From Pseudomonas oryzihabitans (lineage in GTDB: Bacteria; Pseudomonadota; Gammaproteobacteria; Pseudomonadales; Pseudomonadaceae): DNA of 64,000 bases. The notes under the pieces were generated by a model, which saw nothing but the letters and a program-made list of their open reading frames with translations, was not told the origin of the DNA and made no database searches. The position numbers and the translations under genes were made by a program. Every line of letters begins with the position of its first letter. Position 1 is the stretch's first letter. The stretch spans positions 430,822 through 494,821 of the forward strand of contig NZ_VDND01000003.1 of assembly GCF_007665395.1 (NCBI RefSeq). Reading direction: 5' to 3'. Positions 35,210 through 51,712 of this stretch are shown piece by piece.

Positions 35210-35222
35210 GTTATGTTGTAAC
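35210..35222. promoter_or_regulatory. Zur-like box upstream of the amidase gene
   Basis: GTTATGTTGTAAC is a palindrome matching the Zur core GTTATANTATAAC at 10 of the 12 defined positions. It lies 34 nt upstream of the amidase start. In P. aeruginosa the similar amidase gene amiA belongs to the zinc-starvation cluster, which is why this box deserves attention. Confidence 0.45.
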
Positions 35223-35256
35223 TTCCCAGCCGTTTCTCGTTTCTTGCGAGGACTTC

Positions 35257-36477
35257 ATGAATCGCCGTCGTCTGCTCAATCTGATCCTGGCCGGCATGAC
35301 CTTGCCCGTCGGGTTGCCCGCCTTTGCCGCTCGCCAGCAACTCAAGGGCGCGCGGGCCTGGCAGGATGCCGACAAGCTGCGCCTGGTGTTCGATCTCACC
35401 GGCCCGGTGCGCTACAAGACCTTCACCCTGGTGGCGCCGGATCGCATCATCCTCGACCTGGCCGATACCCAGGCGCCTGCGGTGCTCAACCACCTGGCGC
35501 TGCAGGGATCGCCGGTCCGCGCCGTGCGCAGCGCCCACTACGGCGCCCAGGACACCCGCGTGGTGCTGGAGCTGGCGCATCCGGTGGAAATGGAAAGCTT
35601 CATCCTCGGTCCCGGTGAGGGCGCCGCCAATCGCCTGGTCCTCGACCTCAAGCGCGCCGGTGCGCCGGTGGTCGCGGCGCGCCCGCCGGCCGAGGCCGAG
35701 CCGCCGCTGGAGGTCAAGCGCGGCAAGGGCCTGGCCGCGGGACGCGACATCATGGTGGTGGTCGACGCCGGCCACGGTGGCAAGGATCCCGGCGCCCTGA
35801 GCGCACGCGGTGATCGGGAAAAGGACATCGCCCTGATCGTGGCGCAGAACCTGGCGCGCCGCATCAACCTGCAAAAGGGCTTCAAGGCCAAGCTGGTGCG
35901 CAACGACGACTTCTTCGTGCCGCTGCGCAAGCGGGTCGAGGTCGCGCGCAGCTACAACGCCGACATGTTCGTCTCGGTGCACGCCGATGCCGCCCCGCGC
36001 CGCACCGCCTATGGCGCCTCGGTCTATGCGCTGTCCGAGGGCGGGGCCACCTCCACCACGGCGCGCTTCCTCGCCGACAGCGAGAACAACGTCGACCTGA
36101 TCGGCGCCAACGAGATCCTCAAGGGGCGCGACCCCATGCTGGCCGGCGTGCTGCTGGACATGTCGATGAACGCCACCATCTCCTCGAGCCTGGACCTGGG
36201 CCACAAGGTGCTGGGGCAATTGTCGAGCATCACCAACCTGCACCAGAAACGGGTGGAGCAGGCCGGCTTCGCTGTGCTCAAATCACCGGACATCCCCTCG
36301 ATCCTGGTCGAGACCGGCTTCATTTCCAATGATCGCGACTGCCGGCGCCTGCTCGACAGTCGTCACCAGAAGCAACTGGCCGATTCGATCTTCGCCGGGC
36401 TGCATGGCTACTTCCAGGAGCGGCCGCCGCTCGGCACCTACCTGGCCAGCCTGAAGAACACCCAAGGAGTGACATGA
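35257..36477 (+). CDS. amiA: N-acetylmuramoyl-L-alanine amidase (AMIN plus Amidase_3), Tat-exported
   Basis: A 406-residue zinc amidase that cleaves peptide side-chains off the glycan strands, used in daughter-cell separation. The N terminus MNRRRLLNLILAGMTLPVGLP is a twin-arginine signal. An AMIN domain (about 26-130) targets the septum, and Amidase_3 (about 165-395) has zinc motifs VVDAGHGGKDPGA, RNDDFFVPLRKR, SVHADA and the catalytic Glu in SILVETGFISN. There is no LysM domain, so it resembles PA5538 AmiA rather than AmiB. It overlaps the next gene by 4 nt. Confidence 0.9.
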   Translation: MNRRRLLNLILAGMTLPVGLPAFAARQQLKGARAWQDADKLRLVFDLTGPVRYKTFTLVAPDRIILDLADTQAPAVLNHLALQGSPVRAVRSAHYGAQDTRVVLELAHPVEMESFILGPGEGAANRLVLDLKRAGAPVVAARPPAEAEPPLEVKRGKGLAAGRDIMVVVDAGHGGKDPGALSARGDREKDIALIVAQNLARRINLQKGFKAKLVRNDDFFVPLRKRVEVARSYNADMFVSVHADAAPRRTAYGASVYALSEGGATSTTARFLADSENNVDLIGANEILKGRDPMLAGVLLDMSMNATISSSLDLGHKVLGQLSSITNLHQKRVEQAGFAVLKSPDIPSILVETGFISNDRDCRRLLDSRHQKQLADSIFAGLHGYFQERPPLGTYLASLKNTQGVT

Positions 36478-36878
36478 GTGTGCAAGACAAGGCGCGTCGT
36501 TACTGGCGCGTGGTGGTACTGGCGTTAGGCGCCCTGTGCGTCGTGGCCGGCCTGATCGGCTATGGCCAGGGCGGCGGCAGCAAGGCGAGCGCTACCCAGG
36601 AAAGCTTCGTCAACAAGGTCTGGCAGATCCATACCAGCAACAGCATCGAGCCCGGCATGCTGTACGTCTTCCTCAGCGACGGCACCCTGGTGATGGCCTC
36701 GCCCAGCAGCCAGCCCTCGCTGGGGCGCTGGACGCGAACCGAGAAGGGTCTGAACCTGATCGAGGAAGGCATCACCTATCCCACGGAAATCCTCAGCCTC
36801 AAGCGCGACGAATTCCGCATCCGCAGCCTGAATCCCGGCGATCCGGTCGAGCTGCAGCTGGCTCCGGCGGCGCCCTAG
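36474..36878 (+). CDS. membrane-anchored hypothetical protein coupled to the amidase
   Basis: A 134-residue protein with one N-terminal helix (VVVLALGALCVVAGLIGYG) and a beta-rich exported domain (WQIHTSNSIEPGMLYVFLSDGTLVM) that looks like a small lipocalin-type or META-like barrel. ATG 36474 overlaps the amidase stop (ATGA). No known family is assigned with certainty. Translational coupling suggests a helper or partner of the amidase, which is inferred. Confidence 0.72.
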   Translation: MSVQDKARRYWRVVVLALGALCVVAGLIGYGQGGGSKASATQESFVNKVWQIHTSNSIEPGMLYVFLSDGTLVMASPSSQPSLGRWTRTEKGLNLIEEGITYPTEILSLKRDEFRIRSLNPGDPVELQLAPAAP

Positions 36879-36885
36879 GGCGCCA

Positions 36886-37542
36886 TCAGGCGTCATCATC
36901 GGAATAGCGCTGTTCCTGCCAGGGATCACCGCGGTCGTGATAGCCGCGCATCTCCCAGAAGCCTGGCGTATCGCCTACCCGGAAATCGATGCGCCTCAGC
37001 CACTTGGCGCTTTTCCACAGGTAGAGGTGCGGGATCAGCGCCCGCACCGGCCCGCCGTGCTCGGCCGTCAGGGGTTGACCTTCCCAGCTGTGCACCAGCA
37101 TGGCCCCGGGGGCGGCGAAGTCGGCCAGGGGTAGGTTGGTGATGTAGCCGTCGTAGCTGTGCAGCAGCACATGGGTCGCCTCTTCGCGCGGTTGCACCTC
37201 CTCCAGCAGTTCGCTCACCGGCAGGCCTATCCAGTGATTGTCGTAGCGTGACCAGGTGGTGACGCAGTGCATGTCGTTGACCGCGTGGGTGGTCGCCCGC
37301 GCGGCGAAGGTGTCCCAGTTCCAGCGCAGGGTCTGCCGCACCGCCCCGGTCACCGCCAGTTGCCAGCGTGCCAGGCTGACCTCGGGCCGTACGCCCAGGT
37401 CCAGGACCGGCCAGTTGCTGACGCGATGCTGGCCGGGTGGTAGCCGTTCGCTCTCCGGACGCGCCCGCTCACCGGTCAGGAAGCGTCCCTCCTGGGCCCA
37501 GCGTTCCTTGGAAAGAGTCAACTTGCTCGGCTCGTCGCTCAT
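36886..37542 (-). CDS. sulfite-oxidase-like molybdopterin oxidoreductase (single domain)
   Basis: A 218-residue protein of the sulfite oxidase/YedY fold. The Mo-ligand Cys is Cys93 in DMHCVTTWSRY; the cofactor loop HLYLWKSAKWL and HGGPVRALIP are typical. It has no heme domain, no Tat signal and no dimerisation domain, and no heme-binding partner is next to it. ATG 37542 is chosen because GAGGA stands 7 nt before it; the long upstream in-frame extension is unrelated. The substrate is unknown. It is convergent with the amidase-linked gene. Confidence 0.87.
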   Translation of the reverse strand: MSDEPSKLTLSKERWAQEGRFLTGERARPESERLPPGQHRVSNWPVLDLGVRPEVSLARWQLAVTGAVRQTLRWNWDTFAARATTHAVNDMHCVTTWSRYDNHWIGLPVSELLEEVQPREEATHVLLHSYDGYITNLPLADFAAPGAMLVHSWEGQPLTAEHGGPVRALIPHLYLWKSAKWLRRIDFRVGDTPGFWEMRGYHDRGDPWQEQRYSDDDA

Positions 37543-37686
37543 GGCAGGATCCTCGTGATGTTCTGAGCTTATGACCATGTCGCTGGCCTTTCGTCGGCGC
37601 GAGGCGAACCCTGACCGCGCTCCGCCTCTCCTATCTTCAGGCGCTCTGCAAGAGGCCTTTCCCTTCAAACTGCCGGAGAAACGACC

Positions 37687-37923
37687 ATGGTAGATGCAAC
37701 CCAGATCAAAGAGCATGCGGAAGTCGTAGGTTCGGACGGCCAGCACGTGGGCACCGTCGATCACCTGGAAGGCGCCGATCGCATCAAGCTGACCAAGCGC
37801 GATCAAGACGCCCAGGGCCAGCATCACTATATTCCGCTGAGCTGGGTGAAATCGGTGGAAGGCACCCAGGTCCGCCTGGTGAAGACCCGCGACGAAGCCG
37901 AGCGCGAGTGGCAAGCCGCCTGA
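37687..37923 (+). CDS. DUF2171 small protein
   Basis: A 78-residue soluble protein built as one PRC-barrel-like DUF2171 domain (VVGSDGQHVGTVDHLEGADRI and IPLSWVKSVEGTQVRLVKTRDE). These proteins are abundant in stationary-phase or stress conditions in some bacteria but have no assigned activity. It is followed at 37941 by a strong terminator. Confidence 0.88.
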   Translation: MVDATQIKEHAEVVGSDGQHVGTVDHLEGADRIKLTKRDQDAQGQHHYIPLSWVKSVEGTQVRLVKTRDEAEREWQAA

Positions 37924-37940
37924 TCAAGCATTCGGTCAAC

Positions 37941-37967
37941 AAAAAGCCCCGCTAATGCGGGGCTTTT
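37941..37967. terminator. Rho-independent terminator, bidirectional
   Basis: AAAAAGCCCCGC and GCGGGGCTTTTT are perfect arms with loop TAA(T). It serves the DUF2171 gene on the plus strand and the dolP gene on the minus strand, whose ends lie 18 and 20 nt away. Confidence 0.93.
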
Positions 37968-37986
37968 TGTTGGGCGTCGAGCGGGA

Positions 37987-41340
<3,354 letters not shown>

Positions 41341-41463
41341 GCGGTGGTTCCTGAGCTAAGGTCTGGATAGGGCCCGATTGTCTCACAGCACCCCGGCGCT
41401 GCGAACGCCGAGGGCGAGAGCGGCGTACACTGTTGGGCTATTTCCAGTCCGTCAGGTTTCATC

Positions 41464-42309
41464 ATGATTTCGCCCGGTACTCTTTATGTGGTTGCCACCC
41501 CCATCGGCAACCTGGACGACATCACCGCCCGCGCCCTGAAAGTCCTGCGCGAAGTGGCCCTGATCGCTGCCGAAGACACCCGTCACTCATCGCGCCTGCT
41601 GCGGCATTTCGGGATCGAGACGCCCCTGGCGGCTTGCCATGATCACAACGAGCGGGATGCCGGTGGCCGCTTCATCGCCCGCTTGCAGGCGGGCGACGAC
41701 GTCGCCCTGATCTCCGATGCGGGCACGCCGCTGATTTCCGATCCGGGCTTCCACCTGGTCCGGGCGGCGCGCGCCCAGGGCATCAGGGTTTCGCCGGTGC
41801 CCGGGGCCTGTGCCCTGGTCGCGGCGCTGTCGGCGGCCGGCCTGCCGTCGGATCGCTTCAGCTTCGAAGGCTTCCTGCCAGCCAAGGCGGTGGGCCGCCA
41901 GGGGCGCCTGGCCGCATTGCGCGAGGATCCACGGACGCTGATTTTCTACGAGGCGCCCCATCGCCTCGACGAGTGCGTCGCTGACATGGTGGCCACCTTC
42001 GGTCCCGACCGGCACATCGTGCTGGGCCGCGAACTGACCAAGACCTTCGAGACCCTGCGCGGCCTGCCCGCCGCCGAGTTGCAGGCCTGGATCCGTGCGG
42101 ACCTGGATCAGCAGCGCGGCGAGTGCGTGCTGCTGGTGGCCGGCTGGGCAGCGCCCGAGGACGCCGAGGTGGACAGCGAGACCCTGCGCATCCTGGATCT
42201 GCTGCTGGAGGAACTGCCGGTCAAGCGCGCCGCCGCCCTGGCGGCGCAGATCACCGGTGCGCGCAAGAATCTGCTCTATCAGCTGGCGCTGGAGCGCAAA
42301 GGCGAGTAG
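41464..42309 (+). CDS. rsmI: 16S rRNA (cytidine1402-2'-O)-methyltransferase RsmI
   Basis: A 281-residue SAM-dependent tetrapyrrole-type methyltransferase that puts a 2'-O-methyl on C1402 of 16S rRNA; RsmH, also in this window, methylates N4 of the same base. The family motifs are VATPIGNLDDITARAL, EDTRHSSRLL, SDAGTPLISDPG and FYEAPHR. It is divergent from lpoA and stands just before rnpB, as in many gammaproteobacteria. Confidence 0.96.
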   Translation: MISPGTLYVVATPIGNLDDITARALKVLREVALIAAEDTRHSSRLLRHFGIETPLAACHDHNERDAGGRFIARLQAGDDVALISDAGTPLISDPGFHLVRAARAQGIRVSPVPGACALVAALSAAGLPSDRFSFEGFLPAKAVGRQGRLAALREDPRTLIFYEAPHRLDECVADMVATFGPDRHIVLGRELTKTFETLRGLPAAELQAWIRADLDQQRGECVLLVAGWAAPEDAEVDSETLRILDLLLEELPVKRAAALAAQITGARKNLLYQLALERKGE

Positions 42310-42332
42310 GGCGAATTAGTGGGCATCTTTCC

Positions 42333-42359
42333 TTGTTATCCGCCCCCAGTCTCTATACC
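42333..42359 (+). promoter_or_regulatory. probable sigma70 promoter of rnpB
   Basis: TTGTTA and TATACC are separated by 15 bases (a CCTTGT reading gives 17). The -10 ends about 10 bases before the predicted 5' end of RNase P RNA at 42370, as expected for the start. Confidence 0.55.
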
Positions 42360-42369
42360 CTTGCGCCGC

Positions 42370-42723
42370 GAGAGCCGACCGGGCAGTCGCTGTCGTGATC
42401 CGCAAGGGTTGCGAGGGAGGAAAGTCCGGGCTCCATAGGGCGAGGTGCCAGGTAACGCCTGGGAGGCGTGAGCCTACGGAAAGTGCCACAGAAAATAACC
42501 GCCTAAGCGCGCAAGCGCCGGTAAGGGTGAAAAGGTGCGGTAAGAGCGCACCGCACGGCTGGCAACAGTTCGTGGCTAGGTAAACCCCACCTGGAGCAAG
42601 ACCAAATAGGAATCCATAGGCGTGGCCCGCGCTGGATTCGGGTAGGTCGCTAGAGGCAACCAGCGATGGTTGTCCCAGAGGAATGACTGTCCTCGACAGA
42701 ACCCGGCTTACAGGTCGGCTCTC
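42370..42723 (+). ncRNA. rnpB: RNase P RNA (type A)
   Basis: The catalytic RNA of RNase P, which matures tRNA 5' ends. The ends GAGAGCCGACC (42370-42380) and GGTCGGCTCTC (42713-42723) form stem P1. Conserved cores are present: GAGGAAAGTCCGGGCTCC near the 5' side and the long GGTAACGCCTGGGAGGC and AAGTGCCACAGAAAATAACCG segments, then ACAGAACCCGGCTTACAG near the 3' end. Length about 354 nt fits the Pseudomonas type. The ends are set by P1 pairing. Confidence 0.95.
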
Positions 42724-42787
42724 GCATCCCCTCCCTCCCAGGCGCTCTGCCTCGGGGCTCCCAGCATCTCTTCATAGATCACTTTAA

Positions 42788-42831
42788 TCAATTGAGCCAA
42801 TCAATTGACTTGATTTCCGTTTGTCGGAAAT
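42788..42831. promoter_or_regulatory. AT-rich palindromes between rnpB and the mra promoter
   Basis: Two copies of the palindrome TCAATTGA (42788-42795 and 42801-42808) are followed by a hairpin with arms ATTTCCG and CGGAAAT (42813-42831). This AT-rich island 85-150 nt upstream of the mraZ promoter could bind a regulator of the division cluster; no known protein is recognised. Confidence 0.4.
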
Positions 42832-42914
42832 TGATGTCGTTCGTCCTGTCCGTGAACTCGTGCAATTTGCTCGAAATCCCCGTCCCACGCGGCCTGGGAA
42901 CCCCTTCGCTTACC

Positions 42915-42944
42915 TTGACTGAAAGTGGCCCTCCTCAATATAGT
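42915..42944 (+). promoter_or_regulatory. sigma70 promoter of the division cluster (Pmra)
   Basis: TTGACT (42915-42920), 18 bases, then TATAGT (42939-42944). The -35 is five of six and the -10 five of six to consensus. The predicted start near 42951 falls directly at the first MraZ repeat. Confidence 0.85.
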
Positions 42945-42952
42945 GGCGCCTG

Positions 42953-42987
42953 GTGGTACGAAGTGGGACGAAGTGGGATTAAATGGC
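42953..42987 (+). promoter_or_regulatory. MraZ operator: four GTGGG-type repeats
   Basis: GTGGT, GTGGG, GTGGG and ATGGC occur with a strict 10-base period (42953, 42963, 42973, 42983), separated by ACGAA, ACGAA and ATTAA. MraZ binds such tandem TGGG boxes and represses its own operon. The array lies between the transcription start and the mraZ start. Confidence 0.85.
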
Positions 42988-43014
42988 AGGAAGAGCCTAT
43001 TAGAGGACGCGACA

Positions 43015-43470
43015 TTGTTTCGGGGAGCGAACGCCATCAGTCTCGACGCCAAGGGGCGCGCCGCGATGCCGAGCCGGTATCGTGACGAGCTGCTGGAGCG
43101 TTGTGCCGGCCAGCTCATCGTGACGATCGATGCGGTCGATCCCTGCCTCTGCGTCTACCCCCTGCCCGAGTGGGAAATCATCGAAAGCAAGCTGCGGCAG
43201 TTGCCCTCGCTACGCGAGGAAACTCGCCGCTTGCAGCGCTTGCTGATCGGTAACGCGGTGGACCTGGAACTCGACGGCAGTGGCCGCTTCCTGGTTCCAC
43301 CGCGCCTGCGTGAATACGCCAAGCTGGACCGCCGAGTGATGCTGGTCGGGCAGCTCAACAAATTCCAGTTATGGGATGAGGACGCCTGGAGCGCCGTGTG
43401 CGACGCGGATCTCCTGGCAATTAAAGAACCCGGCGGTATGCCGGATGAAATGCGCGATTTGATCCTGTGA
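43015..43470 (+). CDS. mraZ: transcriptional regulator MraZ
   Basis: A 151-residue AbrB-fold repressor of the dcw operon. The start is a TTG at 43015 ([28 protein letters not shown]), matching the family's start; AGAGGA stands 7 nt before it. The two DXXXR motifs (DAKGR and DGSGR) bind DNA. It is followed within 3-4 nt by rsmH. Using the upstream ATG at 42925 would place the operator inside the gene, so it is rejected. Confidence 0.93.
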   Translation: MFRGANAISLDAKGRAAMPSRYRDELLERCAGQLIVTIDAVDPCLCVYPLPEWEIIESKLRQLPSLREETRRLQRLLIGNAVDLELDGSGRFLVPPRLREYAKLDRRVMLVGQLNKFQLWDEDAWSAVCDADLLAIKEPGGMPDEMRDLIL

Positions 43471-43472
43471 CC

Positions 43473-47913
<4,441 letters not shown>

Positions 47914-47921
<8 letters not shown>

Positions 47922-49281
47922 ATCCTTTACCCTCACCGAAGTGGCCGAGGCCCTGACCGGCAACCTGCTGGGCGCCGACGCCCTGTTCGATGGCGTCGGT
48001 ACCGACAGCCGCAAGGCGGTGGCCGGCCAGCTGTTCGTCGCCCTGACCGGGCCGCGCTTCGATGGTCATGCCTACCTGGCCGATGTCGCGGCCCAGGGCG
48101 CCGCGGCGGCCCTGGTCGAGCGCGCCGTCCCCGAGGTGCACCTGCCCCAGCTGGTGGTGGCCGATACCCGCCTGGCGCTGGGTCGCCTGGGCGCCTTCAA
48201 CCGTGACCTCTTCCACGGCCAGGTCGCCGCCGTCACCGGTTCCAGCGGCAAGACCACGGTCAAGGAATTGCTCGCCGCCATCCTGCGTCAGCGCGGCACG
48301 ACTCTGGCCACCCAGGGCAATCTGAACAACGACCTGGGTGCCCCCCTGACCCTGCTGCAACTGGCCGCCGAGCACGCCTATGGCGTCATCGAGCTGGGCG
48401 CTTCGCACGTCGGGGACATCGCCTATACCGTGAGCCTGACACGCCCGGATGTCGTTATCATTACCAACGCCGGCCAGGCCCACGTGGGCGAATTCGGCGG
48501 CGTCGATCGCATCGTCGAGGCCAAGGGCGAGATCATCGAAGGCGTGGGCGAGGGCGGCACCGTGGTGCTCAACCGCGACGACGCGGCCTTCGCGACCTGG
48601 CAGCGCCGCGCCGCAGGCCGCCGGGTCGTCGCCTTCGGCCTGGATGCCCGCGCCGATGTCCGCGCCAGCGGGGTGACCCTGGACGCCCAGGGCCGCCCGA
48701 GCTTCCTGCTGCACACCGCCCAGGGCGAGACGCCGGTCACCCTGCAATTGCTGGGTGCCCATAATGTCGGCAACGCCCTGGCCGCTGCTGCGGCAGCCCT
48801 CAGCCTGGGCCTGGACCTGGCCACCGTCGCCCGCGGCCTCGCTGCCGCGGCACCGGTCCAGGGCCGCACCCTGACCCGCACCAGTCGGCGCGGTGCCCAG
48901 GTCATCGACGACAGCTACAACGCCAACCCTGCCTCGGTGAAGGCCGGGATCGACCTGCTGGCCGCCCTGCCGGGCCGTCGGGTGGTGGTCCTGGGCGACA
49001 TCGCCGAGCTGGGCGAGTGGACCGAAGAGGGCCATCGCGACGTGGGCGAGCATGCCCGCGGCAAGGTGGACGCCTTCTACAGCGTCGGGCCTTCGATGGC
49101 CTACGCGGCCCGCGCCTATGGCGCCGAGGCCCGGCATTTCGCCGATCGTGAACACCTGATCGCGGCCCTGGCGGACGAGGACCGGGTCGGAACCACCCTG
49201 CTGATCAAGGGATCCCGCAGCGCCGCGATGGACAAGGTCGTCGCCGCGCTCTGCGCTATCAACACCGAGGAGAAACACTGA
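47914..49281 (+). CDS. murF: UDP-MurNAc-pentapeptide synthetase MurF
   Basis: A 455-residue ligase adding the D-Ala-D-Ala dipeptide to UDP-MurNAc-tripeptide. The P-loop is [12 protein letters not shown] and the central [16 protein letters not shown] block is MurF-like. Its dipeptide substrate needs a D-Ala-D-Ala ligase, whose usual gene (ddlB) is missing from this cluster. It shares one base with mraY (TGATG). Confidence 0.97.
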
Positions 49282-50363
49282 TGCTGCTGCTGTTGGCGGA
49301 GTTCCTGCAACAGTTCTACAAGGGCTTCGCCGTCTTCCAATACCTCAGCCTGCGCGGCATTCTGGGCGTCCTGACCGCCCTGTTGCTGTCGTTGTGGCTC
49401 GGCCCCTGGATGATCCGCACCCTGCAGATCCGCCAGATCGGCCAGGCCGTGCGCAACGATGGCCCCCAGTCGCACCTGTCCAAGTCCGGCACCCCCACCA
49501 TGGGCGGCGCCCTGATCCTGACCACCATCGGCATCAGCACCCTGCTGTGGGCCGATCTGCACAACCGTTACGTCTGGACCGTGCTGGCGGTGACCTTCCT
49601 GTTCGGCGCCATCGGCTGGGTCGACGACTATCGCAAGGTGATCGAGAAGAATTCCCGCGGCCTGCCCAGTCGCTGGAAGTACTTCTGGCAATCGGTATTC
49701 GGCCTGGGGGCGGCGATCTTCCTCTATGTCACGGCCAAGGCGCCGATCGAAACCACGCTGATCCTGCCGCTGCTGAAAAACATCGAAATCCCGCTGGGGA
49801 TTTTCTTCGTTGTGCTGACCTACTTCGTCATCGTCGGCTCGAGCAACGCGGTCAACCTCACCGACGGTCTCGACGGCCTGGCGATCATGCCCACCGTGAT
49901 GGTCGGCGGCGCCCTGGGCATCTTCTGCTACCTGTCGGGCAACGTGAAATTCGCCGACTACCTGCTGATCCCCTATGTGGAAGGGTCCGGCGAGCTGATC
50001 GTCTTCTGCGGCGCCCTGATCGGGGCGGGCCTGGGCTTCCTCTGGTTCAACACCTATCCGGCCATGGTCTTCATGGGTGACGTCGGCGCCCTGGCGCTGG
50101 GCGCCGCCCTGGGCACCATCGCCGTGATCGTCCGCCAGGAAGTGGTGCTGTTCATCATGGGTGGCGTCTTCGTCATGGAGACCCTCTCGGTGGTCATCCA
50201 GGTCGCCTCCTTCAAGCTGACCGGCAAGCGCGTCTTCCGCATGGCGCCGATCCACCACCATTTCGAATTGAAGGGCTGGCCCGAACCGCGGGTCATCGTG
50301 CGCTTCTGGATCATCACCGTGATCCTGGTGCTGTTCGGTCTCGCCACCCTGAAACTGAGGTAA
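49281..50363 (+). CDS. mraY: phospho-MurNAc-pentapeptide transferase MraY
   Basis: A 360-residue inner-membrane enzyme that makes lipid I from UDP-MurNAc-pentapeptide and undecaprenyl phosphate. About ten helices; catalytic Asp pairs in GWVDDYRKV and [10 protein letters not shown] and the final H-x-HH motif in [14 protein letters not shown]. It starts at the last base of murF and precedes murD by 5 nt. Confidence 0.97.
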   Translation: MLLLLAEFLQQFYKGFAVFQYLSLRGILGVLTALLLSLWLGPWMIRTLQIRQIGQAVRNDGPQSHLSKSGTPTMGGALILTTIGISTLLWADLHNRYVWTVLAVTFLFGAIGWVDDYRKVIEKNSRGLPSRWKYFWQSVFGLGAAIFLYVTAKAPIETTLILPLLKNIEIPLGIFFVVLTYFVIVGSSNAVNLTDGLDGLAIMPTVMVGGALGIFCYLSGNVKFADYLLIPYVEGSGELIVFCGALIGAGLGFLWFNTYPAMVFMGDVGALALGAALGTIAVIVRQEVVLFIMGGVFVMETLSVVIQVASFKLTGKRVFRMAPIHHHFELKGWPEPRVIVRFWIITVILVLFGLATLKLR

Positions 50364-50368
50364 TCGCC

Positions 50369-51712
50369 GTGCTCATCGCTTCCGACCAGTTCCGTATCGT
50401 CGTCGGCCTCGGCAAGAGTGGCATGTCGCTGGTGCGCTTTCTCGCGCGCCGGGGCGTGCCCTTTGCCGTGGCCGACACGCGGGAACAGCCGCCGGAACTG
50501 GAGACCCTGAGAACCCAGTATCCCGAGGTCGAGGTGCGCTGCGGCGAGCTGGATGTCGACTTCCTCGCCCGCGCGGCGGAAGTCTACGTGAGTCCCGGTC
50601 TGGCGCTGGAAACCCCGGCGCTGCGGGAGGCCGCTGCCCGCGGCGTGCGGCTGTCGGGCGACATCGACCTGTTCGTGCGCCATGCCAAGGCGCCGCTCGT
50701 GGCCATCACCGGTTCCAACGCCAAGAGCACCGTCACCACCCTGGTCGGCGACATGGCCCGGCGCGCCGGCAAGCGCGTTGCCGTGGGCGGCAACCTCGGT
50801 ACCCCGGCGCTGGACCTGCTGGCCGACGACGTCGAGCTCTATGTGCTGGAACTGTCGAGCTTCCAGCTGGAAACCTGCGAGCGGCTGAACGCCGAGGTGG
50901 CCACGGTGCTCAACCTCAGCGAAGACCACATGGATCGCTACACCGGCATGCCGGCCTATCACCAGGCCAAGCACCGCATCTTCCGCGGCGCCCGCCAGGT
51001 GGTGGTCAATCGCGACGATGCACTGTCGCGGCCGCTGATCGGCGAGGGCGTGCCCTGCCTGACCTTCGGCCTGGGCCGTCCGGATTTCCGCGCCTTCGGC
51101 ATTCGCGAGGAAGAGGGCCGCCGCTACTTGGCGCTGGCCTTCGACAACCTGCTGGATGTCGAGGAACTGAAGATCCGCGGCACCCACAACCACAGCAATG
51201 CCCTGGCCGCGCTGGCCCTGGGCCTGGCCGCCGGCTTGCCGCTGGAGCCCATGCTGGAGGCCCTGCGTGCTTTTCCCGGGCTCGAGCACCGCTGCCAGTG
51301 GGTCGGCGAGGTCGCGGGCGTCAGCTACTACAACGATTCCAAGGCGACCAACGTCGGCGCGGCGCTGGCCGCGGTCGAGGGCCTCGGCGACGACATCGCC
51401 GGCCAACTGGTACTGATCGCCGGTGGCGACGGCAAGGGCGCCGACTTCAGCGCTCTGCGCGAGCCCATCGCGCGGCACTGTCGCGCCGTGGTGCTGCTGG
51501 GGCGCGATGCCGAGCGCCTCGCCGCCATCCTGCCGCCGAGCGTGCAACAGCTGCGCGTCGCCACCCTGGAAGACGCCGTGCGCGAGAGCCGTGCCCTGGC
51601 GCAGCCGGGCGATGCCGTGCTGCTGTCGCCGGCCTGCGCCAGCCTGGACATGTTCCGCAATTTCGAAGAGCGCGGGCGGTTGTTCGCCCAGGCCGTGGGA
51701 GCATTGTCATGA
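50369..51712 (+). CDS. murD: UDP-MurNAc-L-alanine:D-glutamate ligase MurD
   Basis: A 447-residue cytoplasmic ligase. It starts at GTG 50369 (VGLGKSGMSLVRFLARRG gives the UMP-binding domain), the P-loop is ITGSNAKSTVTTL, and the C-terminal domain has GGDGKGADFSAL. The stop overlaps ftsW by 4 nt. Confidence 0.97.
   Translation: MLIASDQFRIVVGLGKSGMSLVRFLARRGVPFAVADTREQPPELETLRTQYPEVEVRCGELDVDFLARAAEVYVSPGLALETPALREAAARGVRLSGDIDLFVRHAKAPLVAITGSNAKSTVTTLVGDMARRAGKRVAVGGNLGTPALDLLADDVELYVLELSSFQLETCERLNAEVATVLNLSEDHMDRYTGMPAYHQAKHRIFRGARQVVVNRDDALSRPLIGEGVPCLTFGLGRPDFRAFGIREEEGRRYLALAFDNLLDVEELKIRGTHNHSNALAALALGLAAGLPLEPMLEALRAFPGLEHRCQWVGEVAGVSYYNDSKATNVGAALAAVEGLGDDIAGQLVLIAGGDGKGADFSALREPIARHCRAVVLLGRDAERLAAILPPSVQQLRVATLEDAVRESRALAQPGDAVLLSPACASLDMFRNFEERGRLFAQAVGALS

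Noticed and set aside
37543..37914. N-terminal extension of the sulfite-oxidase-like protein
   Set aside because: The extension is antisense to the DUF2171 gene and lacks similarity; ATG 37542 has a good ribosome site.
42925..43014. mraZ start at ATG 42925
   Set aside because: It lies before the predicted transcription start and would run through the MraZ boxes; the family starts at the [10 protein letters not shown] segment, which fits TTG 43015.
51298..51708. N-terminal extension of FtsW inside murD
   Set aside because: The frame is open but the translation is Arg/Gly-rich shadow of murD; ATG 51709 with the ATGA overlap fits the FtsW family length.
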